A stretch of 64,000 nucleotides of DNA from Candidatus Faecicola pullistercoris (lineage in GTDB: Bacteria > Bacillota > Clostridia > Christensenellales > CAG-917). The notes under the pieces were generated by a model, which saw nothing but the letters and a program-made list of their open reading frames with translations, had not been told where the DNA came from and ran no database searches. Positions 34,418 to 42,966 of the stretch are shown one piece after another (position 1 is the stretch's first letter; each line of letters begins with the position of its first letter). The stretch is from contig DVNW01000024.1 of assembly GCA_018714105.1 (NCBI GenBank), positions 62,001 to 126,000 on the forward strand, in the 5' to 3' direction. A program made the translations under genes and the position numbers.

Positions 34418-35092
34418 ATGAGTTATCTCGACAGACACCTCAACAGCAACGAAAAATCTTTGGCCAAAGCAAATAAAACCGCTTGGATTTTTGCACGTGA
34501 GCTTTTCTTTGCTCTGATTACGGCCGCGGCTTATTTCCTGTTGCAAAGATTTTTACCCGATTATCCCGCCGTGGCTACCTACGTTACCATAGGCCTCGCC
34601 GCCGTTACCGTATTGCTGCTTATCCACCATATTTTCGAATTCGTATCCACTTCCATTATGCTGACCAACAAAAAACTCTGCAGTACGCAGGGCGTTATAA
34701 GCATTTCCACCATGGACGTTATGCTTAAAAATATCGACTGTCTGCAGGTTAAATTCAGTGTTCTGGGAAGGTTGCTGGGCTACGGCACCCTTATTGTGGT
34801 CACCGACAGCAAGGAATTCGTTTACAAGAAAATTTCCAAACCTCAGAAGTTTACCAAAAAAATAAACAGACAGATCGTCAGAGCTACGAAAATACGCAAC
34901 CCACAACCTCAGATTATAGAGACGCAACCCAAGAAAATGACTATTACTTTCGGCGTTACTCCCTCGCAGCAGAAGCTTGCCGCACTCTATCTCGACAGAC
35001 AGAAGAACGCGCCTAAGCCCGTTGCGGTTAAAGCAGCGCCCCGTAAACAGTCAACCGTATCCGCTTCTTCGGAAACGGCGGTACAGCAGTAA
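34418..35092 (+). CDS. Bacterial PH-domain (YdbS/YdbT-like) membrane protein
   Basis: A protein of 224 residues started at MSYLDRHL behind CGGAGGT. Two membrane helices at about 24-43 and 52-72 are followed by a bPH2 domain (STSIMLTNKKLCSTQGVISISTMDVMLKNIDCLQVKFSVLGRLLGYGTLIV), whose pattern of I-x-L-T-N-x-R followed by L-x-x-I and LGR-LLGYG is highly typical. The last 65 residues are a polar, Pro/Lys/Gln-rich tail. Function unknown; such proteins are often found with transporters or in membrane stress settings. It is alone in its unit, closed by a terminator. Confidence 0.85.
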   Translation: MSYLDRHLNSNEKSLAKANKTAWIFARELFFALITAAAYFLLQRFLPDYPAVATYVTIGLAAVTVLLLIHHIFEFVSTSIMLTNKKLCSTQGVISISTMDVMLKNIDCLQVKFSVLGRLLGYGTLIVVTDSKEFVYKKISKPQKFTKKINRQIVRATKIRNPQPQIIETQPKKMTITFGVTPSQQKLAALYLDRQKNAPKPVAVKAAPRKQSTVSASSETAVQQ

Positions 35093-35096
35093 TTTC

Positions 35097-35122
35097 CGCC
35101 CTCGGCAACGAGGGTGTTTTTT
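35097..35122 (+). terminator. Intrinsic terminator after the bPH gene
   Basis: CGCCCTCG-GCAA-CGAGGGTG (GNRA loop) followed by six T. It ends ten bases before the thioesterase start. Confidence 0.85.
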
Positions 35123-35132
35123 CGGTCGAAAA

Positions 35133-35636
35133 ATGATTGTAAACAGAAAACAGCCCAACAGCAAAAAATGCATAATCTGCGGAGTGGACAATCCTTACGG
35201 ACTGGCCGCTCCTTTTTACGAGCTTTCAGACGGCAGCGTGGTTACGCGTTTCCGGTACAGAGAGCTGCATCAGAGTTACCCCGGGCGCGCCCACGGGGGC
35301 ATGATTACGTGCATGCTCGACGAACTCGCGGGCAGAGCAATATGGGTTTCCGAGCCCGACGCGCTTGCGGTTACCACGACTATTTCGGTAAAATTCAGAA
35401 AGCCCGTGCCTTACGACGCGGAACTGTTCGGGAGAGGAATTATTGTTTCAAACTCCCGCAGAGGATTTCAGGCGATAGCCAGAATTTTCGACAGAGAAGG
35501 CCATGTGCTGGCCGAAGCCGACGTGACTTATCTGAAACTGCCTTCCGCCACGATTACGGACGCGGATATGCACGAAGAACTTGACGTAAATATTCCCGAC
35601 GGCGTTCGGGAATGGCCGGACGAACTCGTGATCTGA
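35133..35636 (+). CDS. PaaI-type hotdog thioesterase
   Basis: A protein of 167 residues. The hotdog-fold marker is RAHGGMITCMLDELAGRAIW, with the Gly-Gly loop and the acidic residue (Asp-Glu) on the central helix, then TTTISVKFRKPVPYDAEL. The N-terminus CIICGVDNPYGL is the CxxCGxxNPxGL element common in this thioesterase group. It should hydrolyse an acyl-CoA. The start ATG lies only ten bases after the T run of a terminator and has no clear ribosome site; no promoter is visible, so expression may depend on read-through. Confidence 0.85.
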   Translation: MIVNRKQPNSKKCIICGVDNPYGLAAPFYELSDGSVVTRFRYRELHQSYPGRAHGGMITCMLDELAGRAIWVSEPDALAVTTTISVKFRKPVPYDAELFGRGIIVSNSRRGFQAIARIFDREGHVLAEADVTYLKLPSATITDADMHEELDVNIPDGVREWPDELVI

Positions 35637-35645
35637 CAAATATTT

Positions 35646-35672
35646 AAAAAAACACGCCGACGGCGTGTTTTT
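35646..35672. terminator. Bidirectional intrinsic terminator
   Basis: AAAAAACACGCC / GGCGTGTTTTTT with a GAC loop, between convergent genes. Confidence 0.85.
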
Positions 35673-35687
35673 TGTATGAAACCGTTT

Positions 35688-36182
35688 TTATCTGCGGCGT
35701 CGGCCGCCTTTTTTTGATTCGCGCCGCAAAAAGGTCAAAGCTCCGTAACGCTCGCGGTAGACGTCGTAATGAGTGGAGTATTCGTAAATTATCAAATCGG
35801 GATTGCTTCGACTGCGGTATACTTCGGGCTGCTCGGGTTTGTACGATTTGCCGCGCCAGGAATAGGCGCGCGCGGTAAAAAATTCCTTTATCTTGTGCGA
35901 GGGAGTGATTATTAAATTGCGTACGAATATCAGCAAAGTGCAAAGTATGCATACGCACAGGCCGAGTATATAAAGCATGGAATCGGTGCTTAAATCAAAA
36001 GGATTAAACCCCGCTATCCACCATAACAATCCGCCGTATAACAGGTAAAATACCGGCACGTAAAGCCCCGTAAACACAAGCAGGGAGGCCAGGGTTTTAA
36101 GTATGCCATTTACGAAAAATGCGGCCGCCTTGACCGCAAACCCGGATATTACCCCTATTGCCGAAAACAGACAGCCTTTCAT
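35688..36182 (-). CDS. Small membrane protein of unknown function
   Basis: A protein of 164 residues with hydrophobic segments at about 5-24, 27-60 and 67-90, and a C-terminal cytoplasmic half rich in Arg, Lys, Ser and Tyr ending KKGGRRRR. I recognise no family. The start overlaps the stop of the TetR gene by four bases (ATGA), so it is translated with its likely regulator, a common arrangement for a repressor and the membrane protein it controls. Confidence 0.75.
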   Translation of the reverse strand: MKGCLFSAIGVISGFAVKAAAFFVNGILKTLASLLVFTGLYVPVFYLLYGGLLWWIAGFNPFDLSTDSMLYILGLCVCILCTLLIFVRNLIITPSHKIKEFFTARAYSWRGKSYKPEQPEVYRSRSNPDLIIYEYSTHYDVYRERYGALTFLRRESKKGGRRRR

Positions 36183-36751
36183 TTTTCTTTGAGAGGATTA
36201 AGGTAGGGTACGATGTCTTTGGTTTCTATACCGCTTATCCCTACCAGATCCTGTATTATGAGTCCGTCGACGACTATCAGAAACAGCTCGGCCAGTATGT
36301 CTGCTTCGCGCGAGTCTTCCTCGGGTAAACGCTCGGCTATTCTTGCGCGGATATTGTTTTTCCACTCGGCGTATTTGCTGCGGAATACCTCGATAAGGTG
36401 CTTGTCGCTGGATACGGCTTTGTTGATGAGATATACGTGCAGTTTGCTGCGTTCGCTTCCTCTTGCACCGAAATCGATTATATATTTTGCCATTCTGTGA
36501 TAGGACGTGTCCTTTTTGCTGTCCGTAATCCACTCGTCGAAGCGCTCGTACAAATCGTTGAGATAGCGGTAGGTGATTTCCATGAATATCAGGTCTTTGC
36601 TGTTGTAATAGTAAAACAGCGTGCCCTTGGTTATTCCCGCGGCTTCCGCTATGTCGGACAGGGAAATTTCCTCGGCGTTTCTGTGTCCTATCAGCTTCAT
36701 CGTGCTGTCGATAATCAGCTGTTTTGTATTGGTTTTTAACGTTTTTGCCAC
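36179..36751 (-). CDS. TetR-family transcriptional regulator
   Basis: A protein of 190 residues beginning with GTG (36751), seven bases after GAGG. The N-terminal helix-turn-helix (about 10-56) has the usual ISLSDIAEAAGITKGTLFYYYNSKDLIF. The ligand domain carries no distinctive motif. It probably represses its own operon, which includes the membrane protein downstream. Confidence 0.92.
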   Translation of the reverse strand: MAKTLKTNTKQLIIDSTMKLIGHRNAEEISLSDIAEAAGITKGTLFYYYNSKDLIFMEITYRYLNDLYERFDEWITDSKKDTSYHRMAKYIIDFGARGSERSKLHVYLINKAVSSDKHLIEVFRSKYAEWKNNIRARIAERLPEEDSREADILAELFLIVVDGLIIQDLVGISGIETKDIVPYLNPLKEK

Positions 36752-36775
36752 GTGCGTACCTCGCTTTACTAATTT

Positions 36776-36804
36776 ATTTTAACATAAATATCACGCTATG
36801 ACAA
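36776..36804 (-). promoter_or_regulatory. Sigma-A promoter of the TetR gene
   Basis: TTGTCA (36804-36799) and TAAAAT (36781-36776) on the minus strand, 17-base spacer. Confidence 0.65.
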
Positions 36805-36843
36805 ACCTTTTTTTCCGACGCGTTTTTATTTTGAGATTTGCCC

Positions 36844-36887
36844 TTGCTTTTGACTGCCCTGTATGTTATAATTCTTTTTAGAATTAT
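36844..36887 (+). promoter_or_regulatory. Promoter of the amino-sugar operon with an overlapping inverted repeat
   Basis: TTGCTT (36844-36849), 17 bases, TATAAT (36867-36872). The dyad ATAATTC-TTTTTA-GAATTAT (36868-36887) overlaps the -10 box and the start of transcription, where a dimeric repressor would block initiation. Confidence 0.65.
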
Positions 36888-36898
36888 CGGAGGATTTT

Positions 36899-38440
36899 AT
36901 GATTATTCCCACACCGCATTCCGTCAAATACACCGGCGGCTGCCTGGACCTTTCGGGCGGGCTTTATACGTCTACGGGGATACCGTCGCTGTCCAAAGCC
37001 TTTCACAAATACTTTCCCGAACACGGCAGTAACGCGGTATGCGTGGAATTTTTACTTTATAACCCCTCAATCGGCGAAGAAGGTTACGTCATCGACGTCA
37101 ATTCCGAAAAAATTACGGTTTCGGGCGATACCGAAAAAGGTCTGTTTTACGGATTGCAGTCCGTAGTGCAGATGTTCGACTACGCCGCGAAAAGGAATTT
37201 CATGCTGGATTGTTGCTCGGTAAAGGATTTTCCCGAATTCGGATACAGGGGATTTATGCTGGATTGCTCGCGCCATTTTTTCGATACGGACGTAATTAAA
37301 AAACTTCTGGACGCCTGCGCTCTTCTAAAAATAAACGTGTTTCATTGGCATCTTACCGACGACCAGGGGTGGCGGTTCGAGTCGGATAAATATCCTCTGC
37401 TTACCGAAAAAGGCTCGGAACGGGCCTGTACGAGAGGAGACGGCATACCCGTAAAAGGTTATTACACCAAGGCGCAGATGAAAGAAATAGTGGCTTATGC
37501 CGCGGATAATTTCATAGAGGTGATACCCGAATTCGATATGCCCGGGCATTCCGTTGCCGCAATAGCATGCTATCCCGAACTTTCCTGCACGGACGAACGG
37601 ACCGAGGTCAAAACCCGCTTCGGCATAGACCCGCTTATCATGTGCGCGGGGAAAGAAAGCTCTTACGAGTTTGCGCGGGCCGTACTCGGCGAGGCTGCCG
37701 GGATTTTTACCTCGGATAAAGTACATATAGGCGGAGACGAAGCCCCTAAGGCCAGATGGAAAGACTGCCCCCGTTGCGCCGAAGTAATGAAAAAAATGAA
37801 CCTCGAAAACTTCGAGCAGTTACAGGCCGTTTTTACAAATAAGATAATTGATATGCTTAAAGAGTTAGGTAAAACCGCGATTGTGTGGAATGACAGTATG
37901 CAATACGCAGATATAGACAAATCCGCGGTGATGCAGTACTGGCGCGCGAAAGAGGGCGAAAAGAAGATTGCCCAAATGATAAACGGCGGCAGGAAAACAA
38001 TAGTTTCCAAATTTACGCCGTGCTATCTGGACTATCCTTACGGCATGCATCCGATGAAAGCTCTTTACTCGTTCAGCCCCGTTCTGAAAGGAGTAACCGA
38101 TAGCGGCAAAGCCAACGTGCTGGGAATGGAAGTCCCGTTATGGACGGAATACGTGGCGGACGAAAAAAAACTGCATTTCATGGCTTTCCCCAGGCTTGTT
38201 GCGGCCGCCGACGTCGCCTGGGCGCACGGCCGAAACAGAAAATACCGCGCTTTTTTACGCAATCTTGAAAATCTGTACGACAGGCTCGGATCGCTCGGTA
38301 TCGAACCCGCTCCGATGCACGAGGCTAAAAAAGGAAGGCTGACGGGCTGGCCCGACGTGATTAAGTTTTTCGCGAACGCTTACGACAAACAGTCCGCAGC
38401 GGAATTCGTGGCGGCGCAGAAGGAAAGCAAAACCAAATGA
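36899..38440 (+). CDS. GH20 beta-N-acetylhexosaminidase
   Basis: A protein of 513 residues without signal peptide, so cytoplasmic. A short N-terminal alpha/beta domain (GYVIDVNSEKITVSGDTEKGLFYGLQSV) is followed by the GH20 barrel: GYRGFMLDCSRHFF, NVFHWHLTDDQGWRFE, EVIPEFDMPGH, and the catalytic pair Asp280-Glu281 in HIGGDEAPK. It removes terminal GlcNAc or GalNAc by substrate-assisted catalysis. First gene of an operon with a DUF4380-like protein, a ROK protein and a PIG-L deacetylase. Ribosome site CGGAGG. Confidence 0.94.
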   Translation: MIIPTPHSVKYTGGCLDLSGGLYTSTGIPSLSKAFHKYFPEHGSNAVCVEFLLYNPSIGEEGYVIDVNSEKITVSGDTEKGLFYGLQSVVQMFDYAAKRNFMLDCCSVKDFPEFGYRGFMLDCSRHFFDTDVIKKLLDACALLKINVFHWHLTDDQGWRFESDKYPLLTEKGSERACTRGDGIPVKGYYTKAQMKEIVAYAADNFIEVIPEFDMPGHSVAAIACYPELSCTDERTEVKTRFGIDPLIMCAGKESSYEFARAVLGEAAGIFTSDKVHIGGDEAPKARWKDCPRCAEVMKKMNLENFEQLQAVFTNKIIDMLKELGKTAIVWNDSMQYADIDKSAVMQYWRAKEGEKKIAQMINGGRKTIVSKFTPCYLDYPYGMHPMKALYSFSPVLKGVTDSGKANVLGMEVPLWTEYVADEKKLHFMAFPRLVAAADVAWAHGRNRKYRAFLRNLENLYDRLGSLGIEPAPMHEAKKGRLTGWPDVIKFFANAYDKQSAAEFVAAQKESKTK

Positions 38441-38469
38441 TAACCGACTTGAAATAAGGAGGCTGCTTT

Positions 38470-39390
38470 ATGATAAGTAAACGATACAAAAAGTACAAGA
38501 ATTTCGGCAAGTGTCTTGAAATTTCCAACGGCACCGTAAAGGCGCTGGTTACCGTCGACGTCGGCCCGAGAATAATATTTTACGGATTCAAAGGCTTTAA
38601 CTTCATGTTCGAGGACACGGAAAGACAGATTTTTCAGGAGGGCGAATTTTTCGACCGTAATTACAGGCCCGGCGAAAAATGGTTTATTTACGGCGGCCAT
38701 CGGTTATGGAAAGCGCCCGAAGACTGGGCCAGCTATACTCCCGACAACTATCCCGTAAAAGTAGTCAGACTGGAAAACGGCGCCGAGTTTTATTCAAGAA
38801 CCAACGAGGTTACGGGCCTTATAGCCGGGATGAAAGTACTGATGGACGAGGACGGTTCGCTTGAGATTACTCATTCCTTCAAAAACGTGGGAGAGGAGCC
38901 CGTCAGACTTTCGCTATGGGCCTTATCCGTTCTCAGGCCGGGAGGCACGGAGGTCATCCCCATGAATTGCGAGGATACGGGCTTTCTTCCCAATAAAAAT
39001 CTGGTGATTTGGCCGTATAACGACCTTAAAGACAAGAGATTTTCTCTGCGGGAAAGGTTCTCCTTGCTTAAACAGAGTAAAAAAGCCGACAGACCTTTCA
39101 AAATCGGAATGAATAACCTTCACGGCTGGGCGGCTTATTTTGCAGGCGGAAACCTGTTTGTTAAAAAGTTCCCCGTGGAAGAAGGAATTTATCAGGATAT
39201 GCACTGCAATTTCGAGACATACACGAGTAATCTGATGCTCGAAAGCGAAAGCCTTTCGGCAGAGAGAACGGTTTTGCCCGGAGAGCGCACGGAATATGTC
39301 GAAAACATGTACGTTTTCAAAGACGTTCAGACCGACCTGTCCGACGAAAGCGCCATTGCGGCTACTATGAAAAGTCTTAATTTGTTTTGA
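38470..39390 (+). CDS. DUF4380-like protein (galactose-mutarotase-type fold)
   Basis: A protein of 306 residues. The start VTVDVGPRIIFYGFKGFNFMF and the block GEKWFIYGGHRLWKAPE are what I know from DUF4380/aldose-epimerase-like proteins; the rest alternates beta strands, as in the mutarotase supersandwich (LEITHSFKNVGEEPVRLSLWAL). No enzyme activity is established for the family. Between a hexosaminidase and a sugar-kinase-like gene, a role in sugar anomer conversion or binding is plausible. Ribosome site AAGGAGG; 29 bases after the GH20 stop. Confidence 0.7.
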   Translation: MISKRYKKYKNFGKCLEISNGTVKALVTVDVGPRIIFYGFKGFNFMFEDTERQIFQEGEFFDRNYRPGEKWFIYGGHRLWKAPEDWASYTPDNYPVKVVRLENGAEFYSRTNEVTGLIAGMKVLMDEDGSLEITHSFKNVGEEPVRLSLWALSVLRPGGTEVIPMNCEDTGFLPNKNLVIWPYNDLKDKRFSLRERFSLLKQSKKADRPFKIGMNNLHGWAAYFAGGNLFVKKFPVEEGIYQDMHCNFETYTSNLMLESESLSAERTVLPGERTEYVENMYVFKDVQTDLSDESAIAATMKSLNLF

Positions 39391-39397
39391 TTGAATT

Positions 39398-40729
39398 ATG
39401 TTGATAGATAAGAATTTTAAACCGATATATTTGTTTTTCAGACAGTTCGAGGCCGACGTCAGATCTGCCCAAAACCTTCCTTTTAACGTTGCGGTTGAAA
39501 GAAACTGCGGCTATACCTACGTTTACCGTTCGTTTGTGTTTGCAGACCAAAATATGGCGGAAACAAGCTTTAAGTATGCGGAAAGGCTTGTTAAAACCTT
39601 AATTTGGCTTGTAGGCGGATATAAAATCTATATTGACGCACCGTCGTGGCTGTTTGAAAGGCTCAAAGCCGAATTTTCCGAACACGGCAAAAGAGCTTTT
39701 GACGCCGCCACGATGAAACGGGTATACGAACACGAGTTCGAGATAGCCGGAGTCGACGGCGGACGTTTCCCTGCCGAGAAAAAACAGTTAATTGCTTGCC
39801 GCACCGACCTCACCGGCGCAAAAATAGGCTTTGACGCCGGAGGAAGCGACAGAAAAATCGCGGCCGTGCTGGACGGGAAGGTGCTTTTCAGCGCCGAAAC
39901 CGTATGGCATCCCAAACTTAACGACGATCCCGATTATCATTACGCTCTTATAAAAAGCGATATGCTGAAAGCCGCGTCTTATCTTCCGCGCATCGATAAA
40001 ATAGGCGTAAGTTCGGCGGGAATTTACGTCGATAACAAAATCATGCTTGCGTCGCTGTTTATTAAAGTGCCCGACGACTTGTTCGAGAATAAGGTCAAAA
40101 ATATGTATATCGATATTGCGCGCGAACTCAACGCTCCCGTTACGGTTGCCAACGACGGCGACGTGGCCGCTCTGGCGGGTGCTATGGAGGCCGGTGAAGG
40201 AAATATTCTGGGTATTGCCATGGGCACGAGCGAAGCCGCGGGCTTTATCGACGCCGACAATAATCTTTGGGGATGGCTTAACGAGCTGGCTTTCGTACCC
40301 GTGGATTTGAACGAAAGCGCCGCCGTAGACGAATGGAGCGGAGATATAGGCACGGGGGTTAAATACCTGTCGCAGGACGCCGTTATCAAACTCGCGGAAG
40401 CGGTCGGCCTTACATTGGACGGCGACTCGCCCGCTCAAAAACTTAAATCGGCTCAGGAATTTGTTAGGGAAGGCAACCCGAAGGCCGTTGCCGTTTTTAC
40501 CGATATCGGCGAGTATCTCGCTTACGCCCTTTTGTATTACCGTGTTTTTTACGGCTTTAAAAACGTGCTGCTTATGGGGCGCGTGGCCAGCGGCAGAGGC
40601 GGCGAAATCATTTTGGATACGGCAAAAGCCGTTCTGCGGCAGTTCGAGGACGGCAGAGATATCGTTTTGAGTCTTCCGGACGAGGCAAAAAGAAGAGTCG
40701 GTCAGGCTGTAGCGGCCGCCGCATTGTAA
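39398..40729 (+). CDS. ROK-family protein with an extra N-terminal domain
   Basis: A protein of 443 residues. The first 135 residues (VERNCGYTYVYRSFVFADQN…) are an alpha/beta region that is not the usual helix-turn-helix of ROK repressors. After it lies a ROK/ASKHA core: phosphate loop IGFDAGGSDRKIAAV (DxGG), GVSSAG, catalytic-type NDGDVAALAG, and GIAMGTSEAAGFID. The ExCxCGxxGCxE zinc motif of classic ROK kinases is missing. It may phosphorylate the hexosamine released by GH20, or be a sugar-binding non-enzyme. It begins seven bases after the DUF4380 stop and has no clear ribosome site, so coupling is likely. Confidence 0.75.
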   Translation: MLIDKNFKPIYLFFRQFEADVRSAQNLPFNVAVERNCGYTYVYRSFVFADQNMAETSFKYAERLVKTLIWLVGGYKIYIDAPSWLFERLKAEFSEHGKRAFDAATMKRVYEHEFEIAGVDGGRFPAEKKQLIACRTDLTGAKIGFDAGGSDRKIAAVLDGKVLFSAETVWHPKLNDDPDYHYALIKSDMLKAASYLPRIDKIGVSSAGIYVDNKIMLASLFIKVPDDLFENKVKNMYIDIARELNAPVTVANDGDVAALAGAMEAGEGNILGIAMGTSEAAGFIDADNNLWGWLNELAFVPVDLNESAAVDEWSGDIGTGVKYLSQDAVIKLAEAVGLTLDGDSPAQKLKSAQEFVREGNPKAVAVFTDIGEYLAYALLYYRVFYGFKNVLLMGRVASGRGGEIILDTAKAVLRQFEDGRDIVLSLPDEAKRRVGQAVAAAAL

Positions 40730-40761
40730 TTATATATTTTAAATTTAAAGAGGTGTATGTT

Positions 40762-41589
40762 ATGGTTTTCAAAAACAGTAAGGCTATTGTTTACAATCCT
40801 GCTTGCGCTAATCCCGCGCCCCCGAAGTTTATGGCGGTGTCGGCACATCACGACGATATCGAAATTATGGCTGCCGACGGTATAGGCAAAGGTTACGATA
40901 ATCCCGAGGCAAGTTTTTACGCCGTTGTCACCACGGACGGCGGAGGCAGTGCAAGAAGCGGGCCTTACGCCGATTACACCGACGAACAGATGAAAGCCGT
41001 TCGGATCAAAGAGCAGCAACAGGCGGCCGAAATAGGCAGATATCACCGACTGGTCCTGCTCAATTATACCAGTGCGGACGTCAAGAATAAGGCAGATACC
41101 GATATAACGGACGATTACGTACAAATTCTGAAAGAAGTAAGGCCGGAAATAGTTTATACTCATAACATTTGCGACAAACACCCTACCCACGTAGGCGTGG
41201 TACTTAAAATGATCGAGGCTTGCAGAAGGCTTCCCGCAGAGCTGCGCCCTGCAAAGCTGTACGGCTGCGAAGTCTGGCGCGATTTGGATTGGCTTGACGA
41301 CGGCGATAAAGTTTTGTTCGATCTGAGCGGCCAGGTAGAACTGACCGACAAACTTCTTACCGTATTCGACAGCCAGGTCGCAGGGGGAAAAAGATATGAC
41401 CTTGCCACGGCAGGACGAAGACGCGCCAACGCCACTTACGCCCAAAGTCATGCCGTTGATACGGTTACGGCTATGGGATACGCCATGGATCTTACTCCCC
41501 TGATAAAAGATCCCGACGCGGATATTGCCGAGTTTGCCGCGGCGCATATCGATAAATTTAAAGCCGACGTAATGAAAAATCTGAAATAA
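40762..41589 (+). CDS. PIG-L/LmbE-family N-deacetylase
   Basis: A protein of 275 residues, started at ATG 40762 eight bases after AGAGG (GTG 40753 is possible). The zinc motif near the start is SAHHDDIEIMA (AHxDD), and the second is THNICDKHPTHVG (HxxxDxHxxH). The family removes acetyl groups from GlcNAc-type sugars (GlcNAc-PI, GlcNAc-malate, diacetylchitobiose). As last gene of a unit that starts with a hexosaminidase, it probably deacetylates GlcNAc or a GlcNAc conjugate in the cytoplasm. A terminator follows. Confidence 0.88.
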   Translation: MVFKNSKAIVYNPACANPAPPKFMAVSAHHDDIEIMAADGIGKGYDNPEASFYAVVTTDGGGSARSGPYADYTDEQMKAVRIKEQQQAAEIGRYHRLVLLNYTSADVKNKADTDITDDYVQILKEVRPEIVYTHNICDKHPTHVGVVLKMIEACRRLPAELRPAKLYGCEVWRDLDWLDDGDKVLFDLSGQVELTDKLLTVFDSQVAGGKRYDLATAGRRRANATYAQSHAVDTVTAMGYAMDLTPLIKDPDADIAEFAAAHIDKFKADVMKNLK

Positions 41590-41596
41590 GAAACCG

Positions 41597-41626
41597 CAAA
41601 AGCGCCGTTAGGCGCTTTTGTTTTAT
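41597..41626 (+). terminator. Intrinsic terminator of the amino-sugar operon
   Basis: CAAAAGCGCC-GTTA-GGCGCTTTTG followed by TTTTAT. Confidence 0.85.
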
Positions 41627-42849
41627 CCGCCTGCTGTCAAAATGTATGTAAACGCTGTCAAATGTAATAATTCAAAAACAAAAAAGTATATGCTAAAACA
41701 GTCTTCAAGACGTATTATATGACAGCTTTAAATCATGCAAAGAGGCCGAAACATTACGAGACGCACAAAGCAAGAGACGAGAGTGTGCTTCTTGCGGCTA
41801 ACAGACGCATGAGGAGAGCAATTAAAACAACCGAGGTAAGTCGTTAATTTTGACACAACATTGCGGAGTGAAGATAGAAAATATCGATAACAAGAAAATT
41901 GTAATTTAGAAAAAATTTGAGAAAAATTTGCGGAAAAATTGCGAAATAACAACTGAAAAAAGGCAAGAAAAGCAAAATTTAGCCGAATTAAAGCAGATAC
42001 GCAGTGAAAATAAAAGAATAACGGCAAAAGTCCGAAAAGCATAGCGACAGCGATAAAAATTCCTAATCAAGGTAAGTTATCGAAAAGCATATAAGGCAAA
42101 GGGACGGGGAATACGACACGGCAAGACGGGCTGTCTGAATCGAGCGGAAAAGCGAAGTCCGGGCGGCGGGGGCGCGGCGCCGGCATCGACGGATTATCAG
42201 TAACGACGGCGGGCAAAAGCAGTGCCGCCGTATATATATTCCGGGAAGTCGGCAAAAACGAATCGGAGGTTTTGTTTAAGGCGAGGAATGTATTGAACGG
42301 TTGTTTGCAGACTGCTGCGGCGCGGGCTTGATCGGAGTGCGTGCAGAGGGTGCGGGCGGGTTGAAACAGGCTTTTTAAAGAGGGAACGGGTTAAACGGTT
42401 TCTTTCGGTCTGTTGTCAATACGGCTTAAAACGTAACGTCTGTTCGGGGCGATACGGGTTAAAAATGCGTTACGCTAAAACTTTCGCGGCGATAAACGCG
42501 TCCTGAGGCAAGTTAGCTGTGCGCCGCAAGGCAGACGGCGCACACCGGAAAGCGGAATTGAAAGGCCGAGGCAAAAAATTCTTACACCGATATTAAAAAT
42601 GCGGGAATTTTGATGATAAGACAGAGGGCGGACAGAGGGAGCTGCGCCTGCGCTTGCCGGCCGAAGTAATAATACGGTGCATGAGGGGCATAATAAAGAT
42701 CTTTTTAGGCATAGAAAAGCACGTCCTTTTACCGTCGGACTATTTTGTAAATTATTGATTGTTTTTATTTGCGGTAGCCAATTTTTTCCTATAAACAGCT
42801 TGTCCGGACCTTTTTTTAGGTTTTTTTAACTTTTTTTATGCCGTTTTTA
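41627..42849. other. Gene-poor 1.2-kb region upstream of the giant gene
   Basis: No convincing gene. The plus strand is strongly purine-rich between about 41750 and 42060. A 42-codon frame (41719-41847, MTALNHAKRPKHYETHKARD…, basic) is open but lacks a ribosome site. Minus-strand frames of up to 104 codons (41728-42042) look like by-products of the purine bias. It may be decayed DNA, a long regulatory region or an unrecognised RNA. Confidence 0.6.
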
Positions 42850-42879
42850 TTGACGGCAAAGTGCCGCGTAGGTTAAAAT
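42850..42879 (+). promoter_or_regulatory. Probable promoter of the giant lipoprotein gene
   Basis: TTGACG (42850-42855), an 18-base spacer and TAAAAT (42874-42879), 87 bases before the start codon. Confidence 0.55.
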
Positions 42880-42900
42880 TGAATAGAATTATAGTAATAT

Positions 42901-42949
42901 GAGTGGGCGTCCACTCGTACGGGCGTATGCGTAAGAGCATCTGAGCCCG
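42901..42949 (+). promoter_or_regulatory. Two leader hairpins in front of the giant gene
   Basis: First hairpin GAGTGG-GCGT-CCACTC (42901-42916). Second: CGGGC (42920-42924) with GCCCG (42945-42949) around inner ATGC/GCAT. They end just before the AAGGAGG ribosome site (42953-42959). They may protect the mRNA or control its translation; I do not recognise a riboswitch class. Confidence 0.5.
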
Positions 42950-42966
42950 GTTAAGGAGGCTAAACT

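Noticed and set aside
41719..41847. Possible 42-residue basic peptide in the gap before the giant gene
   Set aside because: No ribosome site and no promoter of its own; length and composition are compatible with chance in a purine-rich stretch. Kept only as a note in the gap entry.
42901..42949. Known riboswitch class in the leader of the giant gene
   Set aside because: The two hairpins are too small and lack the conserved bases of c-di-GMP, c-di-AMP, SAM, lysine or TPP classes.
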